Assembly (NCBI GenBank): GCA_949317995.1
Contig: OX439036.1
Coordinates: forward strand, 89,069,920 to 89,133,919
Origin: Acholoe squamosa
Taxonomy: Eukaryota > Annelida > Polychaeta > Phyllodocida > Polynoidae
Length of the DNA stretch: 64,000 nt
Direction of reading: 5' to 3'
The translations under genes and the position numbers were made by a program. Positions 12,206 through 23,697 of the stretch are shown piece after piece (within the stretch, counting starts at the first letter, position 1; every line of letters begins with the position of its first letter). The notes under the pieces were generated by a model. It was given only the letters and a program-made list of their open reading frames with translations, was not told the DNA's origin and made no database searches.

Positions 12206-12496
12206 CCGTAATCTCCCGCGTATAAGGCGCAGCCCGTGTATAAGGCGCACCTAGAGTTTTAGAATATGGTAAAAAAAATAAAACAGTCATAAATTTTGTT
12301 CTACTGAATTGTTTTTGAAAATTCAAAAAGCTATGTGTAGCCCAAACACACTGGAACCTCCTTAACCCCACCATGTCATAGTATGACTTGGTGGGAGTGC
12401 AATATATCAAAATGAAGGTTTTGGTGTCCCCCTTGCGGATCCAGGGAGAACTAAAACCTCGCGTAAGAGACGCGCCTTATACGCGAGAGATTATGG
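12206..12496. mobile_element. TA-type MITE copy M1
   Basis: Left end CCGTAATCTCCCGCGTATAA, right end in reverse complement CCATAATCTCTCGCGTATAA, about 291 bp. The GCGCCTTATACG phrase recurs just inside both ends. The same element family is at 18283, 25440, 32110, 32706 and 53694. In the best copies the ends are flanked by TA, as in Tc1/mariner insertions; here the flanks have decayed. Confidence 0.85.
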
Positions 12497-13918
12497 AATT
12501 TACTTATTTGCTGGCACTACATGAGTGCATCATGACTACTGATAATGAGTGCTCTCTCTTCTGGTGGTCCACCTGTACTTGAATAATATGCACCTTTTCC
12601 CTCCTACATTTACTGGCTGTGCTCCAGTAGTTATCTTTATATGGAGTCAGCATTGACTGTGTGTGGCTACCAGGTGTATTAATGATGTGGGTCTATGTAG
12701 GTACATCCGTATAGCACCTGTCCTTCTGTCTCATTGTTTAGTCATCCTTAAAACTGCCTTCGGCACTTAACCCTTTAAAGGTCACATACATTATGTCCTT
12801 ATATCTTCATGATATCTGAATGCAGGCTTGCCAAATCTACTCACCAGGAGTGAACTCATGTATCCTGCAGACCTTACAGGTTTAGGTCATTCCAGAAGAG
12901 TCGACATGATGCAGGGATGCAGCCCTGGCTATGATAACGTCAAAGGCACTGCGGCGCTGCATCATGTGAAACCATGGGCATAATTCATTGACGCACAACG
13001 TTGTCTTTATTGCCCATCATGATACACTCTTGTGCATGTATAAATGTCATACTATGACACTGATCTCTTCCCCTTTATTGCCTTTTCTACTCTTTGGCAT
13101 TTCTTTCACAATATTAATGTTAACCATTCTGTATACAAACACAGGTGAACACCTCTTCATACCTTTCAGCATCTTTCCCTCCGATTAGCTCCTGTCTCCT
13201 AACAAAGCATTCCCTTCCCTGGCTCACTTCCACCATCCCTCTATGTGGCTTACTTCCCAGAATCATGGCCCCCACCACCACCATCCACCCAGTTATAGAG
13301 CACCTTTTACAAAATGTCACAGGTAGCATGACTCTCCCCCATGTGTACATGTACATTGTGTATGTCCCCTCTATCTACACATGGCATAGGGGTTCCCTAC
13401 GCTGCTGCTCTGGGGTAACTAACAGAAAATGACTCGGATAACCTACAAGGCAAAGACAAAACTTTGCATTAGCATTGCCCAATGTAGAGGTTTACTAATG
13501 GAATCTAGTCTGATACCTGGGTACCTATCAGTCAAGGGTATTAGCCCAGTGTCTGTTCATTTAGCAGGAGCCAGGCCATTATTTCGAGGTGAGCAGTTAC
13601 CAGTGGTATTCTATCATACAGGAGCCCAGAGTAAACAGTGCCAATCCAACTATACAACAACAGACCTCTTAAGGTGCATGGCGTCTCCTTTGTCATTGCA
13701 GAGAAGGTATTCTATAACCCACGATTCTTATGATAAAAGCCATACTCGTACATTGTGTACTGCACATCATTTCTTTGGATGATTTTACCATCACTAATTG
13801 TAAATATAGAATGGTGAACTAGGTTCACGAAACGCAGCGCAAGAGAGATCGGCTGCAGCAGACTGCTCGGCGGGGTCCTCCCCTCACATTTCCTGTAGAC
13901 CTTTCATCGCCATGCCAG
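12497..13918. other. About 1.4 kb without a recognisable gene
   Basis: Includes a 117-codon open frame (13429-13782) with no motif, no splice context and no family likeness; I do not call it a gene. The last 100 bp before the transposon (GC-richer, 13820-13918) may be broken from 15209 by the insertion of copy C. Confidence 0.4.
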
Positions 13919-15208
13919 CCCGGACCAAAATGCAGTAGAAATGCAGCACTAAAACAGCTGGGAAACAGTGTGGTGTGACAGTAGTCATTCAGTGTGAAAG
14001 CAGCATCAGAAACAGTATTGTATCAGCATCTACTGTCATTCTACTGCTCAGCACCACAAAACGTGCAGCAGTGGTACAGTAGTAGAACAGTAGTATTAGC
14101 AGCATGCAAGCAGTATTGAATCAGTTGTCCCAATTATGTAAATTAGATGGCAGCATTTGAACAGTATCTACTTATTTAATGCTGCATGACCATATATGGG
14201 GTTGGGGCAGTGTTCAATCAGCACTACTGCACGGCTGCTGCTATAGCAGTAGTTGAGCAGTAGATCATACTGAAAACTACTGCTGGGGGCAGGTAGAAGC
14301 ATAAAAGAAGCAGCCGCTGTTCTAGTACTGGCACTACCAATGCTTCTCTAGGTGGTCCTTGCTGGATTTGAACTTGGGATCTTCTGATTACTCTACCAAC
14401 GCATTAGCCCCCTGAGCCACCACCCCATCAGCTATGTGGAGCGGTTACTACTTCCTAATAGTGCATGCAAATCATGTAGGAGGGGGCTAGGGCAGTATTG
14501 ATTCAGTAGTACTGGGTAACTCTTACTATAGCAAAAGGGTATGAGTAGACATATCTATAGAGTGCTGCTATAGTATAATGCCTTTCGGTTTACTGATGTT
14601 AAGGTGATGAGACAAGCACTTTGCAATTATTAATGATACATGGATACTATGTAAAAAGAAATATGTCATGATGGGGACCAAAAGATTCAGTATATTTGTA
14701 CCCTATATAAAGTCAGTGAGTAATTCCTCAATTTCATACACCCCGACATCCATGTGTTTCCATTTCTGGCACTGAATAAGATATATTCATATGCAAAGGG
14801 GTGAAGTATGCTTGTCTCCACAAACACTGGATAGTTTCATTATTACATTACTGAATCTTTTGATTGCTGTTCACAACCATACTGACATTCACACTATGGA
14901 CTGTCTTAGAAACATCAGGTAAATAATCCGTGAATGGACAGAGTCATACCAGTAGATGGTCAGTAGACTACTGCATCTATGCTGCTGCACAGAGTCTATA
15001 ATTTCTGGAATCTATTAACATTCAGTTGAGAGTCAGTAGTGCATATTCAGTAGATAGTCAGTACACTACTGAGTCTAGACTGAAAATGCAGTGTGGAGTC
15101 AGCTGTTTCAGAAGTATTTCAGCAGTACCTACTGCAATATGCAGTTGTTGATCAGCATATTCTCAGTAGCCACTGATAGGAGAAGTAGATACTGCCTTCT
15201 GGTCCGGG
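13919..15208 (-). mobile_element. Copy C of the CCCCGGACCA transposon, inverted
   Basis: The reverse complement aligns along its full length with copy A (4863-6180). It opens CCCGGACCAAAATGCAGTAG and closes with GATACTGCCTTCTGGTCCGGG. With copy B (15430 onward) it forms an inverted pair separated by 221 bp, giving arms of about 1.3 kb that could fold back. It is non-autonomous. Confidence 0.85.
14351..14424 (-). other. tRNA-like block inside transposon copy C
   Basis: The reverse complement is 74 nt, GGTGGTG to GACCACC, nearly identical to the block in copy A, with the same A-box-like and B-box-like phrases. Its retention at identical length argues that it was part of the element before it spread. 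Confidence 0.55.
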
Positions 15209-15429
15209 AGGCTCCCTCCCCAAAGCACCAATCGTCTCCCTGTACACTGGCCATTTTGGTATTTTCTCGCCATGGCTGACGAAAATGATATCTTCAGGCC
15301 TTGAAGAGGTGCCTATACTATCACTGTATCGACTGGGACAGCTCAAATCGCTTTTACTAACCTGTTATGAAGTGATTTCGATGCTACGTGTACTCCTCTC
15401 ACCCCACACATCCGCCATATTTCTACTGT
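15209..15429. other. 221-bp spacer between two inverted transposon copies
   Basis: GC-richer than the surroundings. It contains a well-placed start (CGCCATGGCTGACGAAAATG) whose frame ends after ten codons, so no gene is supported. It could be the remnant of host sequence split by the two insertions. Confidence 0.4.
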
Positions 15430-15772
15430 CCCGGACCAGAAGGCAGTATCTACTTCTCCTATCAGTAGCTACTGAGAATATGCTGATCAACAACTGCATT
15501 TTGCAGTAGGTACTGCTGAAATACTTCCAAAACAGCTGACTCTACACTGCATTTTCAGTATTAACTCAGTAGTGTATTGACTATCAACTGAGTATGCACT
15601 GCATTTTCAGGCTAGAATCAGTAGTCTACTGACTCTCAACTGAATCTTAATAGATACAAAATATGTCACACTCTGTGCAGCAGCATAGATGCAGTAGTCT
15701 ACTGACTATCAACTGGTATCGCTCTGTCCATTCATCGATTATTTATTGGGCTACTGACCTGATGCTTCTGAG

Positions 15773-15959
15773 TGAGTGAGTGAGTGAGTTATAGATTTTT
15801 AACGCCATTTCGACATCTAAGGTCATATTCATGGCGAGAACGACATTACACAATTTCACAGAGGAATGTGTCGGTGCCCGCGCATATGTGCACCACACAC
15901 ATCCTGAGGGGATAGGATAGAGGAGATATAGACCCTTTTAAGTGGGCTAGGGAGGCCCG
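15773..15959 (-). mobile_element. SINE with (CTCA)n tail, inserted in copy B
   Basis: Exact 12-bp target duplication GATGCTTCTGAG at 15761-15772 and 15960-15971. Copies A and C have the uninterrupted site (GATGTTTCTAAGACAG in A), so this is a filled/empty-site pair. Read on the minus strand it runs from GGGCCTCCCTAGCCCACTTA to a tail AACTCACTCACTCACTCA. It is the same 187 bp length as the copy in the taf2 intron. Confidence 0.93.
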
Positions 15960-16457
15960 GATGCTTCTGAGACAGTCCATAGTGTGAATATCAATATGGT
16001 TGTGAACAGTAATCAAAAGATTCAGTTATGAAATTCTGAAACTATCCGGTGTTTGTTAAGAAAAGCATAATTATACCTTTGCATATGATTATGCTATTGA
16101 GTGCCAGTAATGGATACACATGGATGTTGGGGTGTGTGAAAACGAGGAATTAGTCACTGACTTTATGTAGGGCATAAATGTACTGAATCTTCAAGTATTA
16201 TTTTGGTCACCATCATGCCTCTTTCTTTTTTTTACATATTATACATGTATCATTGATAATTACAAAGCTGCTGTCTTATCACCTTAACATCAATAAGATG
16301 CAAGGCATTCTACTATAGCAGTATTTTATCAGACATGCCTCCTCTTACCCTCTTGCTATGATAGAAGTTACCCAGTACTACGGAATCAATACTGCCCCCC
16401 TCCTATATGAGTTGCATGCACTACTAGGGAGTAATGACAGCTCCACATAGCTGATGG

Positions 16458-16531
16458 GGTGGTGGCTCAGGGGGCTAATGCGTTGGTACAGTAATCAGAA
16501 GATCTCAAGTTCAAATCCAGCAAGGACCACC
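16458..16531 (+). other. tRNA-like block inside transposon copy B
   Basis: Also 74 nt, with the same acceptor-like ends and B-box-like AGTTCAAATCC as the blocks at 5674 and 14351. A few substitutions lie between the boxes. Confidence 0.55.
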
Positions 16532-16964
16532 TAGAAAGGCATTGGTAGTGCCAGTACTAAAGGAGCGGCTGCTTCTTTCATGCTTTTACCTGCCCCCAGC
16601 AGTAGTTTTCAGTATGATCTACTGCTCACCTACTGCTATAGCAGCAGTCATGCAGTAGTGCTGATTGAACACTGCCCCAACCCCATATATGGTCATGCAG
16701 CATTAAATAAGTAGATACTGTTTAAATGCTGCCATCTCATTTACATAATTGGGACAACTGATTCAATACTGCTTGCATGCTGCTAATACAACTGTTCTGC
16801 TACTGAACCACTGCTGCCATGTTCTGTGTGCTGAGCAGTAGAATGCCAGTAGACGCTGATATGGTACTGTTTCTGATGCTGCTTTCAAACTGAATGACTA
16901 CTGTCACACCACACTGTTTTTCTACTGTTTAAATACTGATTTTCTACTGCATTTTGGTCCGGGG

Positions 16965-19909
16965 TCTGCACTTCTGTTCACAGTGTCAATCTCTAAAGCA
17001 CACACCTATGGCTATGGGAGTTTGGTGCCAGCTTGCACCACCTCTTGTCAATTCTTGCAATATGTGACGAGATATTGCGAGACTTGAAAGGGGCTGAATC
17101 CAAGCGTCTTACCAGAAAAATATGTTACTTTTTTACCATATTTTCTATAATAATACACTGTTTGGCAAAGAAATATAAGGTTTAAATTAAGTGCCAACAT
17201 GTTCCCCTTCAATTCCACATAATTAGAAGAGAGGATGGTTGACATTTCTTAGTTTTCAGGCATATTCTGTGAGCAATACCATAAAGCTTCCATAGAGGCT
17301 GTCACAGGGTGTTGGGCGATACTGGAAACGCGGCACAATTTAGCAGAGATGGTTCTGGAGAAATCTGGACCTTCCTATTATCAATATCGGTGTTTGATAT
17401 TAGTCACATAAAGGACGTGTATACAGTCAAGGTGATTTCAAAGAATACCTTTCACAAATATTTCAGGAACTATCCCCTGCCTCAGCCCTAATTCTTGGTG
17501 GCTTGCTGTCTCATTGCTACAACATATCCTTTTATTGATATGAGTATGAAAGCTGTGATGGCTATACGTCCCTTGTCGTACTGCATTGGTGAACTGATAG
17601 GGGGTAGGAGAGAGAGGCTAATCTGTTCGAACTATCGGGAATCAATTATACCCTGATTTAAACTAGAAGTTCTGGAACTAACTTTGTATGGCTCTTCCTA
17701 ATATTACTGAACTCTGCCACCAAAGTTGATCACTGTGAATATCAACCACAGCGAGTTTTTTTCTCCACAATAGATCATAGAGTCTTCACCGGTTACAAAT
17801 CTCGGGCCTTATCTCGGACTTTCATGCACCCCTCAATCAGGTTCCATGCACATTTCCCTCTTTGTGATGTTTACCTGCATAGTTGATCAGATTTTTCTTG
17901 TTCAGTTCTCAATGTAGATCAGCATATATATGTGGAGTAGGATGTCTGTATTTATTGAATATATACTGGTGGATACTGAAATATGTATATACACAAGTCT
18001 ACATGACCTGAAAGTAAACCTCACAAAGAGGGAAAAGTGCATGGACCCTGACTAGGGGTTGCGTGAAGGTGCGAGATTAGGCCCGGGATTTGCAACCGTA
18101 GAAGAGTCTATTGAAATCTGAGTATAGGTCCTTGCTGATTTGTTATTGTACACAACTTATGACGTCATTGTGGCTCCTACGCCTGGCTGAGGTTTGATAT
18201 CCATGACGCAAATGTACTAAAACGCTACTGAGACAGAGGTGTGTTTTATGCCGAGGCGCCACAATATGAAGGTGTCAGTACCGTAAAATACTGCTTTTAT
18301 GCCATGAACTATGCTGAGGTGTGCCTTATAGAATTTGGCTATAGTCTGGGAGCATCTTATACATGAGATATTATATCTATTGAATTTACTGTACCAGTCA
18401 ACCCCCTAATTAATTTGCTGTGTCAACTCCAGGGACCCTGTATGGAATGATCCGAAAGTAATCTTCTTATTATATAAAAGTAAGGGTGTGGTTTATATCT
18501 GAGGTGCATTGCATATATATTTTTAGTGCACATATAGTAGTTGAGTCCCTGCTTGATATTGCCGTAGTACCTTGATTATTCCAAATAATCTTGGAGCGCC
18601 TTATTCGTGGGTTCGCCTTATGGACAAGACACTACGGTAATCACTCTACATCACATATCCATGCAATGCCATGTACATGTAGTTGGAAAATATGAGCTCA
18701 GCTTGTAAGTTGATATCAGTTACGAAAATGCTTTTTTTCTACGTTGAATATGAAACAGTTTGCCCTATGTTAGGATACAGCTCATTAAAGTATAATGTGT
18801 ACACGTGATACTGCATACTAAACAACACATAACCGGGACAATGGAGACTGGGTTTAATCCAGTACTGGACACACTCCTGAAACTGAATCATGCTGACTTT
18901 TTGGTCCAGGGTCGTCCATTCCTCATCAAGGTTATGTTATATAGGATTTGCCATTGATATCTTCAAACCATAATAAGTGATTCGGACTATTCAAACTATT
19001 TACTTTCAGCTGCCCTGGGTTTACAATTGTATCACTGTAATACTTTATACAGTGTGTATATTTCAGTGACTGTGGCGATATAGCGTGTTTTTTTTTGTCC
19101 TTTCTTTAGGAGTTTTCAGTCAATAAACCATACTTTGAAATTTGTGTGTGTGTCTGGGGGGGGGGGGCATAAGGTCAATAAGTTTTCAGTATTTATAAAC
19201 ATGGTAGTTGAGTCCCTGGTTACGAGATTGATATTTATTACGAGATTGAGATTAACACATAGTATACTGATTACATATATGCTGATATCACAGGAACATT
19301 GTAAAATACACATATGTACATGCATATATATATGTATTCAATGTTTCCAAGAAATAAACAACATCTTTTGAACTTACTCAAAAAAGTCGCTTTACTTCAT
19401 TGTTTAACATAACATATCCAGACCGAGTTCGACCCAAATAAGGTCACTCCCTTTAAGTCAATCGAAAGGTAGCTTTTCTATATATGGTTATACTTGATTC
19501 ACTAGAGTAGACCTTAATAACAAGGCTAAAGAAAACTTTATAATGACTGCAGCCATATGGATAAGTGTCAGATGATGCGCCTTCATCTGACGGTCCCTTA
19601 TAGGGAGGGTATAATATAGCACAAAGTCATTACAAAGCCCGTGTCGTGTTATAAGAATATAGAAAAGTGAGGTCTTCAATCACAAATAGGGTTAGGAGCA
19701 AGCTTTGGTACTAACGCTGCAAAGATCTAGCGTTACTGGGATTGCATTGATCTCATCAGTTTTATCTCATTAATTTATAATTCATGAGAAAAGGGAAATC
19801 TTTGAACATATGTTCAATAAGATGGAGCAGGTTAGGTCTAAGACCTAAAAGACCCGTGTTTTTTATGCAATTTTCAATGCTATTTTCAATTCAATTTTCA
19901 ATATTCAAT
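16965..19909. other. About 2.9 kb without a recognisable gene
   Basis: AT-rich, with one decayed TA-type MITE (18283-18637) and a G-run near 19160. No frame shows protein-family features. Confidence 0.45.
18283..18637. mobile_element. Decayed TA-type MITE copy
   Basis: Starts TA-CCGTAAAATACTGC and ends GACACTACGG-TA, with GCCTTATNG phrases near both ends that match the M family. It is longer (about 355 bp) and far more diverged than M1, M3 or M4, so it is an old copy or composite. Confidence 0.5.
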
Positions 19910-19912
19910 CAT

Positions 19913-20250
19913 ATATTGACAAATAGTGAAAGATTACTGACATATGTTGACAAACTGCTGACATATAATGAGCAATTATTAACATGTATTGACTAATTGC
20001 TGACAAATAGTGCATTATTACTGGTATATTTTTACTAACTACTGACAAATAGTAGGTAATTACTAACAAAAAAATGGACTATTTGATGACAAATAGTGCA
20101 TTATTACTGACAAATTTTGATTAATTACTGAGAAATAGTGAGTAATTACTAACATATATTGACTAACTGCTGACAAAAAGTGAGTAATTACTAACATACA
20201 TTGACTAATTGCTGACAAATAGTGCATTATTACTGACCTATTTGCTGACA
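19913..20250. repeat. Minisatellite of ~20-bp units
   Basis: Degenerate units around TAATTACTGACAAATAGTGA repeat for about 340 bp, with alternating TTGACTAACTGCTGACAAA versions. Both strands give artefact frames of repeated peptides. Confidence 0.85.
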
Positions 20251-21028
20251 ATGCATCATGCCATCCATAAAGGGATAACTGTGCATCAACCCATCATTCC
20301 AATCATAAAGGGTTAACTGTGCACCAATGCATCATGCCATCCATAAAGGGTTAACTGCACATCAATGCATCATGCCATCCATAAAGGTTTAACTGCACAT
20401 CAATGCATCATACCATCTATAAAGGGTAAACTGCACATCAATGCATCATGCCATCCATAAAGAGTTAACTGTTCACCAATGCAGCATGCTATCCATGAAG
20501 GGTTAAATCTGCATCAATGCATCATGCCATCCATAAAGGGTTAACTGCACATTAATGCATCAAGCCATCTATACAGGGTTAACTACACATCAATGCATCA
20601 TGCCATCTATAAAGGGTTAACTGCACATCAATGCATCATACCATCTATAAAGGGTTAACTGCACATCAATGCATCATGCCATCCATAAATGGTTAACTGT
20701 GCATCAATGCATCATGCCATCCATAAAGGGTTAAATGTGCATCAATGCATCATGCCATCCATAAAGGGTTCACTGTGCATCAATGCATCATACCATCCAT
20801 AAAGGGTTAACTGCAAATCAAGGCATCATGCCATCCATAAAGGGTTAACTGCACATCAATGCATCATACCATCTATAAAGGGTTAACTGCACACCAATGC
20901 ATCATGCCATCCATGAAGGGTTAACTGTACACCAATGCAGCATGCTATCCACGAAGGGTTAAATCTGCATTAATGCATCATGCCATTCATAAAGGGTTAA
21001 CTGCACATCAATGCATCATACTTATGTG
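20250..21028. repeat. Satellite array of 38-bp units
   Basis: About 20 head-to-tail copies of a unit that contains CATAAAGGGTTAACTGCACA followed by TCAATGCATCATGCCATC. Units differ by a few substitutions; some carry GTGCACC or TCTGCATT in place of GCACATC. There is no spacer variation, so this is an ordinary tandem satellite and not a CRISPR-like array. Confidence 0.95.
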
Positions 21029-21147
21029 TACATGTATAGATATTTATACCACGATTTCTGGGTTACACAGTGCTTTTTGGTGGCTATTCCCATCCACATA
21101 TCTGTCGATATTGCACACCCTGTAGGCTTTACCATCGATTTTGGAAG

Positions 21148-21222
21148 GTGTGCTGTTATCCATCTAAGGCATGCTGTTATCCATCTAAGGCATGCTGTTA
21201 TCCAGGATAACAGCACGCCTCT
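21148..21222. repeat. Three 21-bp repeats ending in a small hairpin
   Basis: GCTGTTATCCATCTAAGGCA is repeated twice and then followed by GCTGTTATCCAGGATAACAG, a self-complementary end. It lies between the satellite and a tRNA-like block. Confidence 0.75.
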
Positions 21223-21264
21223 CCCATGTCACATGTCACATGTTAAAACCCATGAAATTTTCCA

Positions 21265-21336
21265 GGCCAGGGTAGGGATCGAACCTGCAGTCTCACATCC
21301 CAAATCCAACTCCTTATGCACTGCGCCACAAGGACT
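21265..21336 (-). other. tRNA-derived block
   Basis: The minus strand reads GTCCTTGTGGCGCAGTGCAT and ends GCAGGTTCGATCCCTACCCTGG, with recognisable A box (TGGCGCAGTGC) and B box (GGTTCGATCCC). Acceptor pairing is poor and there is no T-run directly behind it. I read it as a SINE-type tRNA relic and not a gene. Confidence 0.55.
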
Positions 21337-21380
21337 GACGAGAAATGCTCGGTTCGAACCACGTCTGGATATGATACAAA

Positions 21381-21785
21381 GCCGTGTGCGCTGTCGCTGT
21401 CCGCTGCCGGGCGAGGAGGTGTATTATACACAAACATAACAGCGAGACGCGTCTTTTTTCGCCGTGTGCGCTGTCGCTGTCCGCTGCCGGGCACAGAAGG
21501 AGACGCGGTGGCCTAGCGGTTAGCGCCTTGCGCTCAGCTGTGAGAGGTCCGCGGATCGAATCCCTGCCCGGGCGCATCTTTTTTCGCCGTGTGCACTGTC
21601 CCTGTCCGCTGCCGGGCGATGAGGTGTATTATACACAAACATAACAGCGAGACGCGTTTTTTTTCGCCGTGTGTGCTGCCGCTGTCCGCTGCCGGGAGAG
21701 GAGGTGTATGTACACTACTTTTCGCCGTGTGCCGCTGCTAAGCCTAGCCGAGACCAGGGCTGTCGCTGTCCGCTGCAGAGGTGTA
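21381..21785. repeat. GC-rich tandem array of ~80-bp units
   Basis: The phrase GCCGTGTGCGCTGTCGCTGT then CCGCTGCCGGGC starts at 21381, 21461, 21586, 21666 and 21724, so the basic period is 80 bp. The second unit is longer because it contains the tRNA-like block 21502-21578. Several units are preceded by a T6 to T8 run. Overlapping long frames in all directions are a product of the GC-rich repeat, not genes. Confidence 0.85.
21502..21578 (+). other. tRNA-like sequence followed by a T6 run
   Basis: Starts GACGCGGTGGCCTAGCGGTT (A-box-like) and has GCGGATCGAATCCCTGC (B-box-like TCGAATCC), ending GCGCATC before TTTTTT at 21579-21584. The acceptor stem pairs partly (GACGCG against GCGCATC) and the anticodon arm is weak. 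It could be transcribed by Pol III but is probably a tRNA-derived SINE head or degenerate tRNA. Confidence 0.45.
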
Positions 21786-21905
21786 TGTACCGATCGTGTA
21801 CACACAATGGCTGGCATCGAGTCCCGGGGAGGGGGAATAATTTTTGTTTTCAACTTGAATTTATTGGTATAATATTGATTATTTATTGGTTTCGTGGTAT
21901 AAAAT

Positions 21906-22031
21906 AAGTAGTCAATGGATAACTCATGACTTGTGTGTGTTAGCAAAGGCTAATAACACTCGGCCTACGGCCTCGTGTCATTATCCTTCACTAACACACA
22001 CGCGTCATGAGTTATCCATTGATTACTTGTT
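21906..22031. repeat. Foldback hairpin element, ~126 bp
   Basis: The left arm from AAGTAGTCAATGGATAACTC and the right arm ending GTTATCCATTGATTACTT are imperfect inverted repeats of about 58 bp. The apex is CACTCGGCCTACGGCCTCGT. The same apex sequence occurs in the unrelated-stem hairpin at 54992-55058. Confidence 0.85.
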
Positions 22032-22478
22032 CAATATGTAGGTGCCTTTAGTGGGTTAATGGTCAGCATGCAGGCAATACAATACACTAGTAGTAGTGGT
22101 GGAGAGAGGCAATCAAAGAGGCTACTAACATCGTACCTATGTAGGCCATGTACATGCTACTCACGGCGTTTATACCAGCCCTAACAGCGACGGCTTTCTC
22201 AGCTAGTGCTAAACAGACAGCCTTAGGCCCTACTGTAGTGTAGGGAGTATTGCATGCAGGCAATCCACTTGTGGCATGGGTAGACCTACCATAAATAGTC
22301 CTACAGTTTATATGATTCCAATAGAATTTACAAATTATTCCATACCAATTTGCAATGGTTGATTTATTGTGCACATTACCCCTTTCCGCAAAAACCTTCG
22401 GCGAAAACATGTACAGTAAAGGTAGACCCGAGGTCGAACCTCGCGTCTAATAAACCTCGCGTCTAATAATAGGCATTG

Positions 22479-22545
22479 GGTATGACTGAGTGTTATCATA
22501 TGAGGCGAAGCTGGGTGTAATAACCCTCATTGATACCCACTTCAA
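22479..22545. repeat. Second small foldback near the first
   Basis: GGGTATGACTGAGTGTTATC pairs imperfectly with the downstream GGTGTAATAACCCTCATTGA-TACCC, around a GAGGCGAAGC apex. A GC-phrase CCTCGCGTCTAATAA is directly repeated just upstream at 22438-22470. Confidence 0.65.
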
Positions 22546-23339
22546 ACTCATACTATTTTGGTCAGAAATGTTCAAAGCTCTTCTGAAATGACAGCAAAAG
22601 ATAAAGATTTAATGTGTGATATATATCACATATGGCCCAGGGTTTGGCACATATGAGTTGAAGAATAGGAAAAAATGACTAGATGCTGACATATATATGG
22701 TAAATAATTTGCTGAACATTATCGCAAAGTTGGTGTAATAGACTCTAAACATCGCTATAGCCAAGTTAGATAGATGAACAGTCTGGTGCTTGGTTGGAAA
22801 ATAATAAATTGTCGTTAAAAGATTGTTCTATAGGCCTACAGTATCGCTCAGGTGATGTGATAGCTTTAAAACATCTAGACCTTTACAGTACACAGGGGGA
22901 GGGGGGGGGGACCAGCTGTGGCTAGTGGGTAGACATGTGTCAGGAGCGCTGTGCAGTGTTTCATGTTTTGTTGCCTTTCTGTGTTGTTTTTTTAATTTTC
23001 TATAAAAGATATATAGGGGTAACAGAATTGTCCCCTGGATGCAGCCATAGCTTTATCTGGTCCTGGCAAGACATGAGGAGGTAAGCAGAAATGGATGTCC
23101 ATAAAAAGGGGCACTTGACAACATTTTCTGCTTGCCTGTTTTACACCTGGACCCATTGGGTTGACAGTCACCGCATGGTGTCAGCAGCTCTGTTCATGCT
23201 GTCCAGTGTTTCCGTGTTTAATTCTATGATGAAACATGTCATGAAACATGATGAATGAAGCAATCAGTTTCAGCTACTTTGTATGCTTAGGATATCGTTC
23301 ACACCCTAACAGACAGTCAGAAATCCCCCTCATAGAGTT

Positions 23340-23697
23340 CAATGTGTTATGTGTATAGCGTCCAATGTTTTATGTGTATAGCTAGGAGGACGTACACATT
23401 GCCTACTGAAAAAAGTGTCTTAATTGGTGATAACCCATAGGACTCCATGTGCTAATTTCATCGCCAAATCTATCTGCCCCATAGACCCAATGGTTAAGGG
23501 ACTTGTAGTCAGTATAGCACCCGAAAACATGACTTAAGTACAACAGCTCTTTTCATAGTGAAAGATATCACTCACTGTAAAGGACAATATGTTGTCCGAT
23601 AGATGAGATTTGAAACTTTTCTTTGGCGTTTGAAAAATGTATAAACTAAGAGTATATCACTGAATGATTACACCTTAAAGTTGGTGATTACAAATTT
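23340..23697 (+). repeat. Dispersed repeat, copy 1
   Basis: Aligns in direct orientation with 30974-31299, for example CATAGGACTCCATGTGCTAA, AACTTGTAGTCAGTATAGC and CAGTATATCACTGAATGATT-like blocks. There is no coding frame and no clear terminal structure. Confidence 0.8.

Larger units (their letters stand above)
15430..16964 (+). mobile_element. Copy B of the CCCCGGACCA transposon, with a nested SINE
   Basis: Ends CCCGGACCAGAAGGCAGTAT and (reverse complement) CCCCGGACCAAAATGCAGTA. Without the nested 187-bp SINE and its 12-bp duplication it is about 1.34 kb, the same as copy A. Sequence order, CAGTAG/CTACTG motifs and the tRNA-like block match copy A. Confidence 0.85.

Noticed and set aside
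13429-13782. 117-codon plus frame
   Set aside because: No recognisable motif, no splice sites in phase and low-complexity neighbours.
15262-15303. MADENDIFRP start between transposon copies as a gene
   Set aside because: Good ATG context but the frame ends after ten codons and no donor fits.
20063-20251. 62-codon frame made of repeated HYLSAISQ-like peptides
   Set aside because: It is a direct product of the 20-bp minisatellite.
20250-21028. CRISPR-like regular array
   Set aside because: Units are contiguous, with no unique spacers and in animal DNA; it is a satellite.
21011-21946. Overlapping 60-140 codon frames on both strands
   Set aside because: All follow the GC-rich 80-bp repeat and tRNA-like blocks; no splice sites or family motifs.
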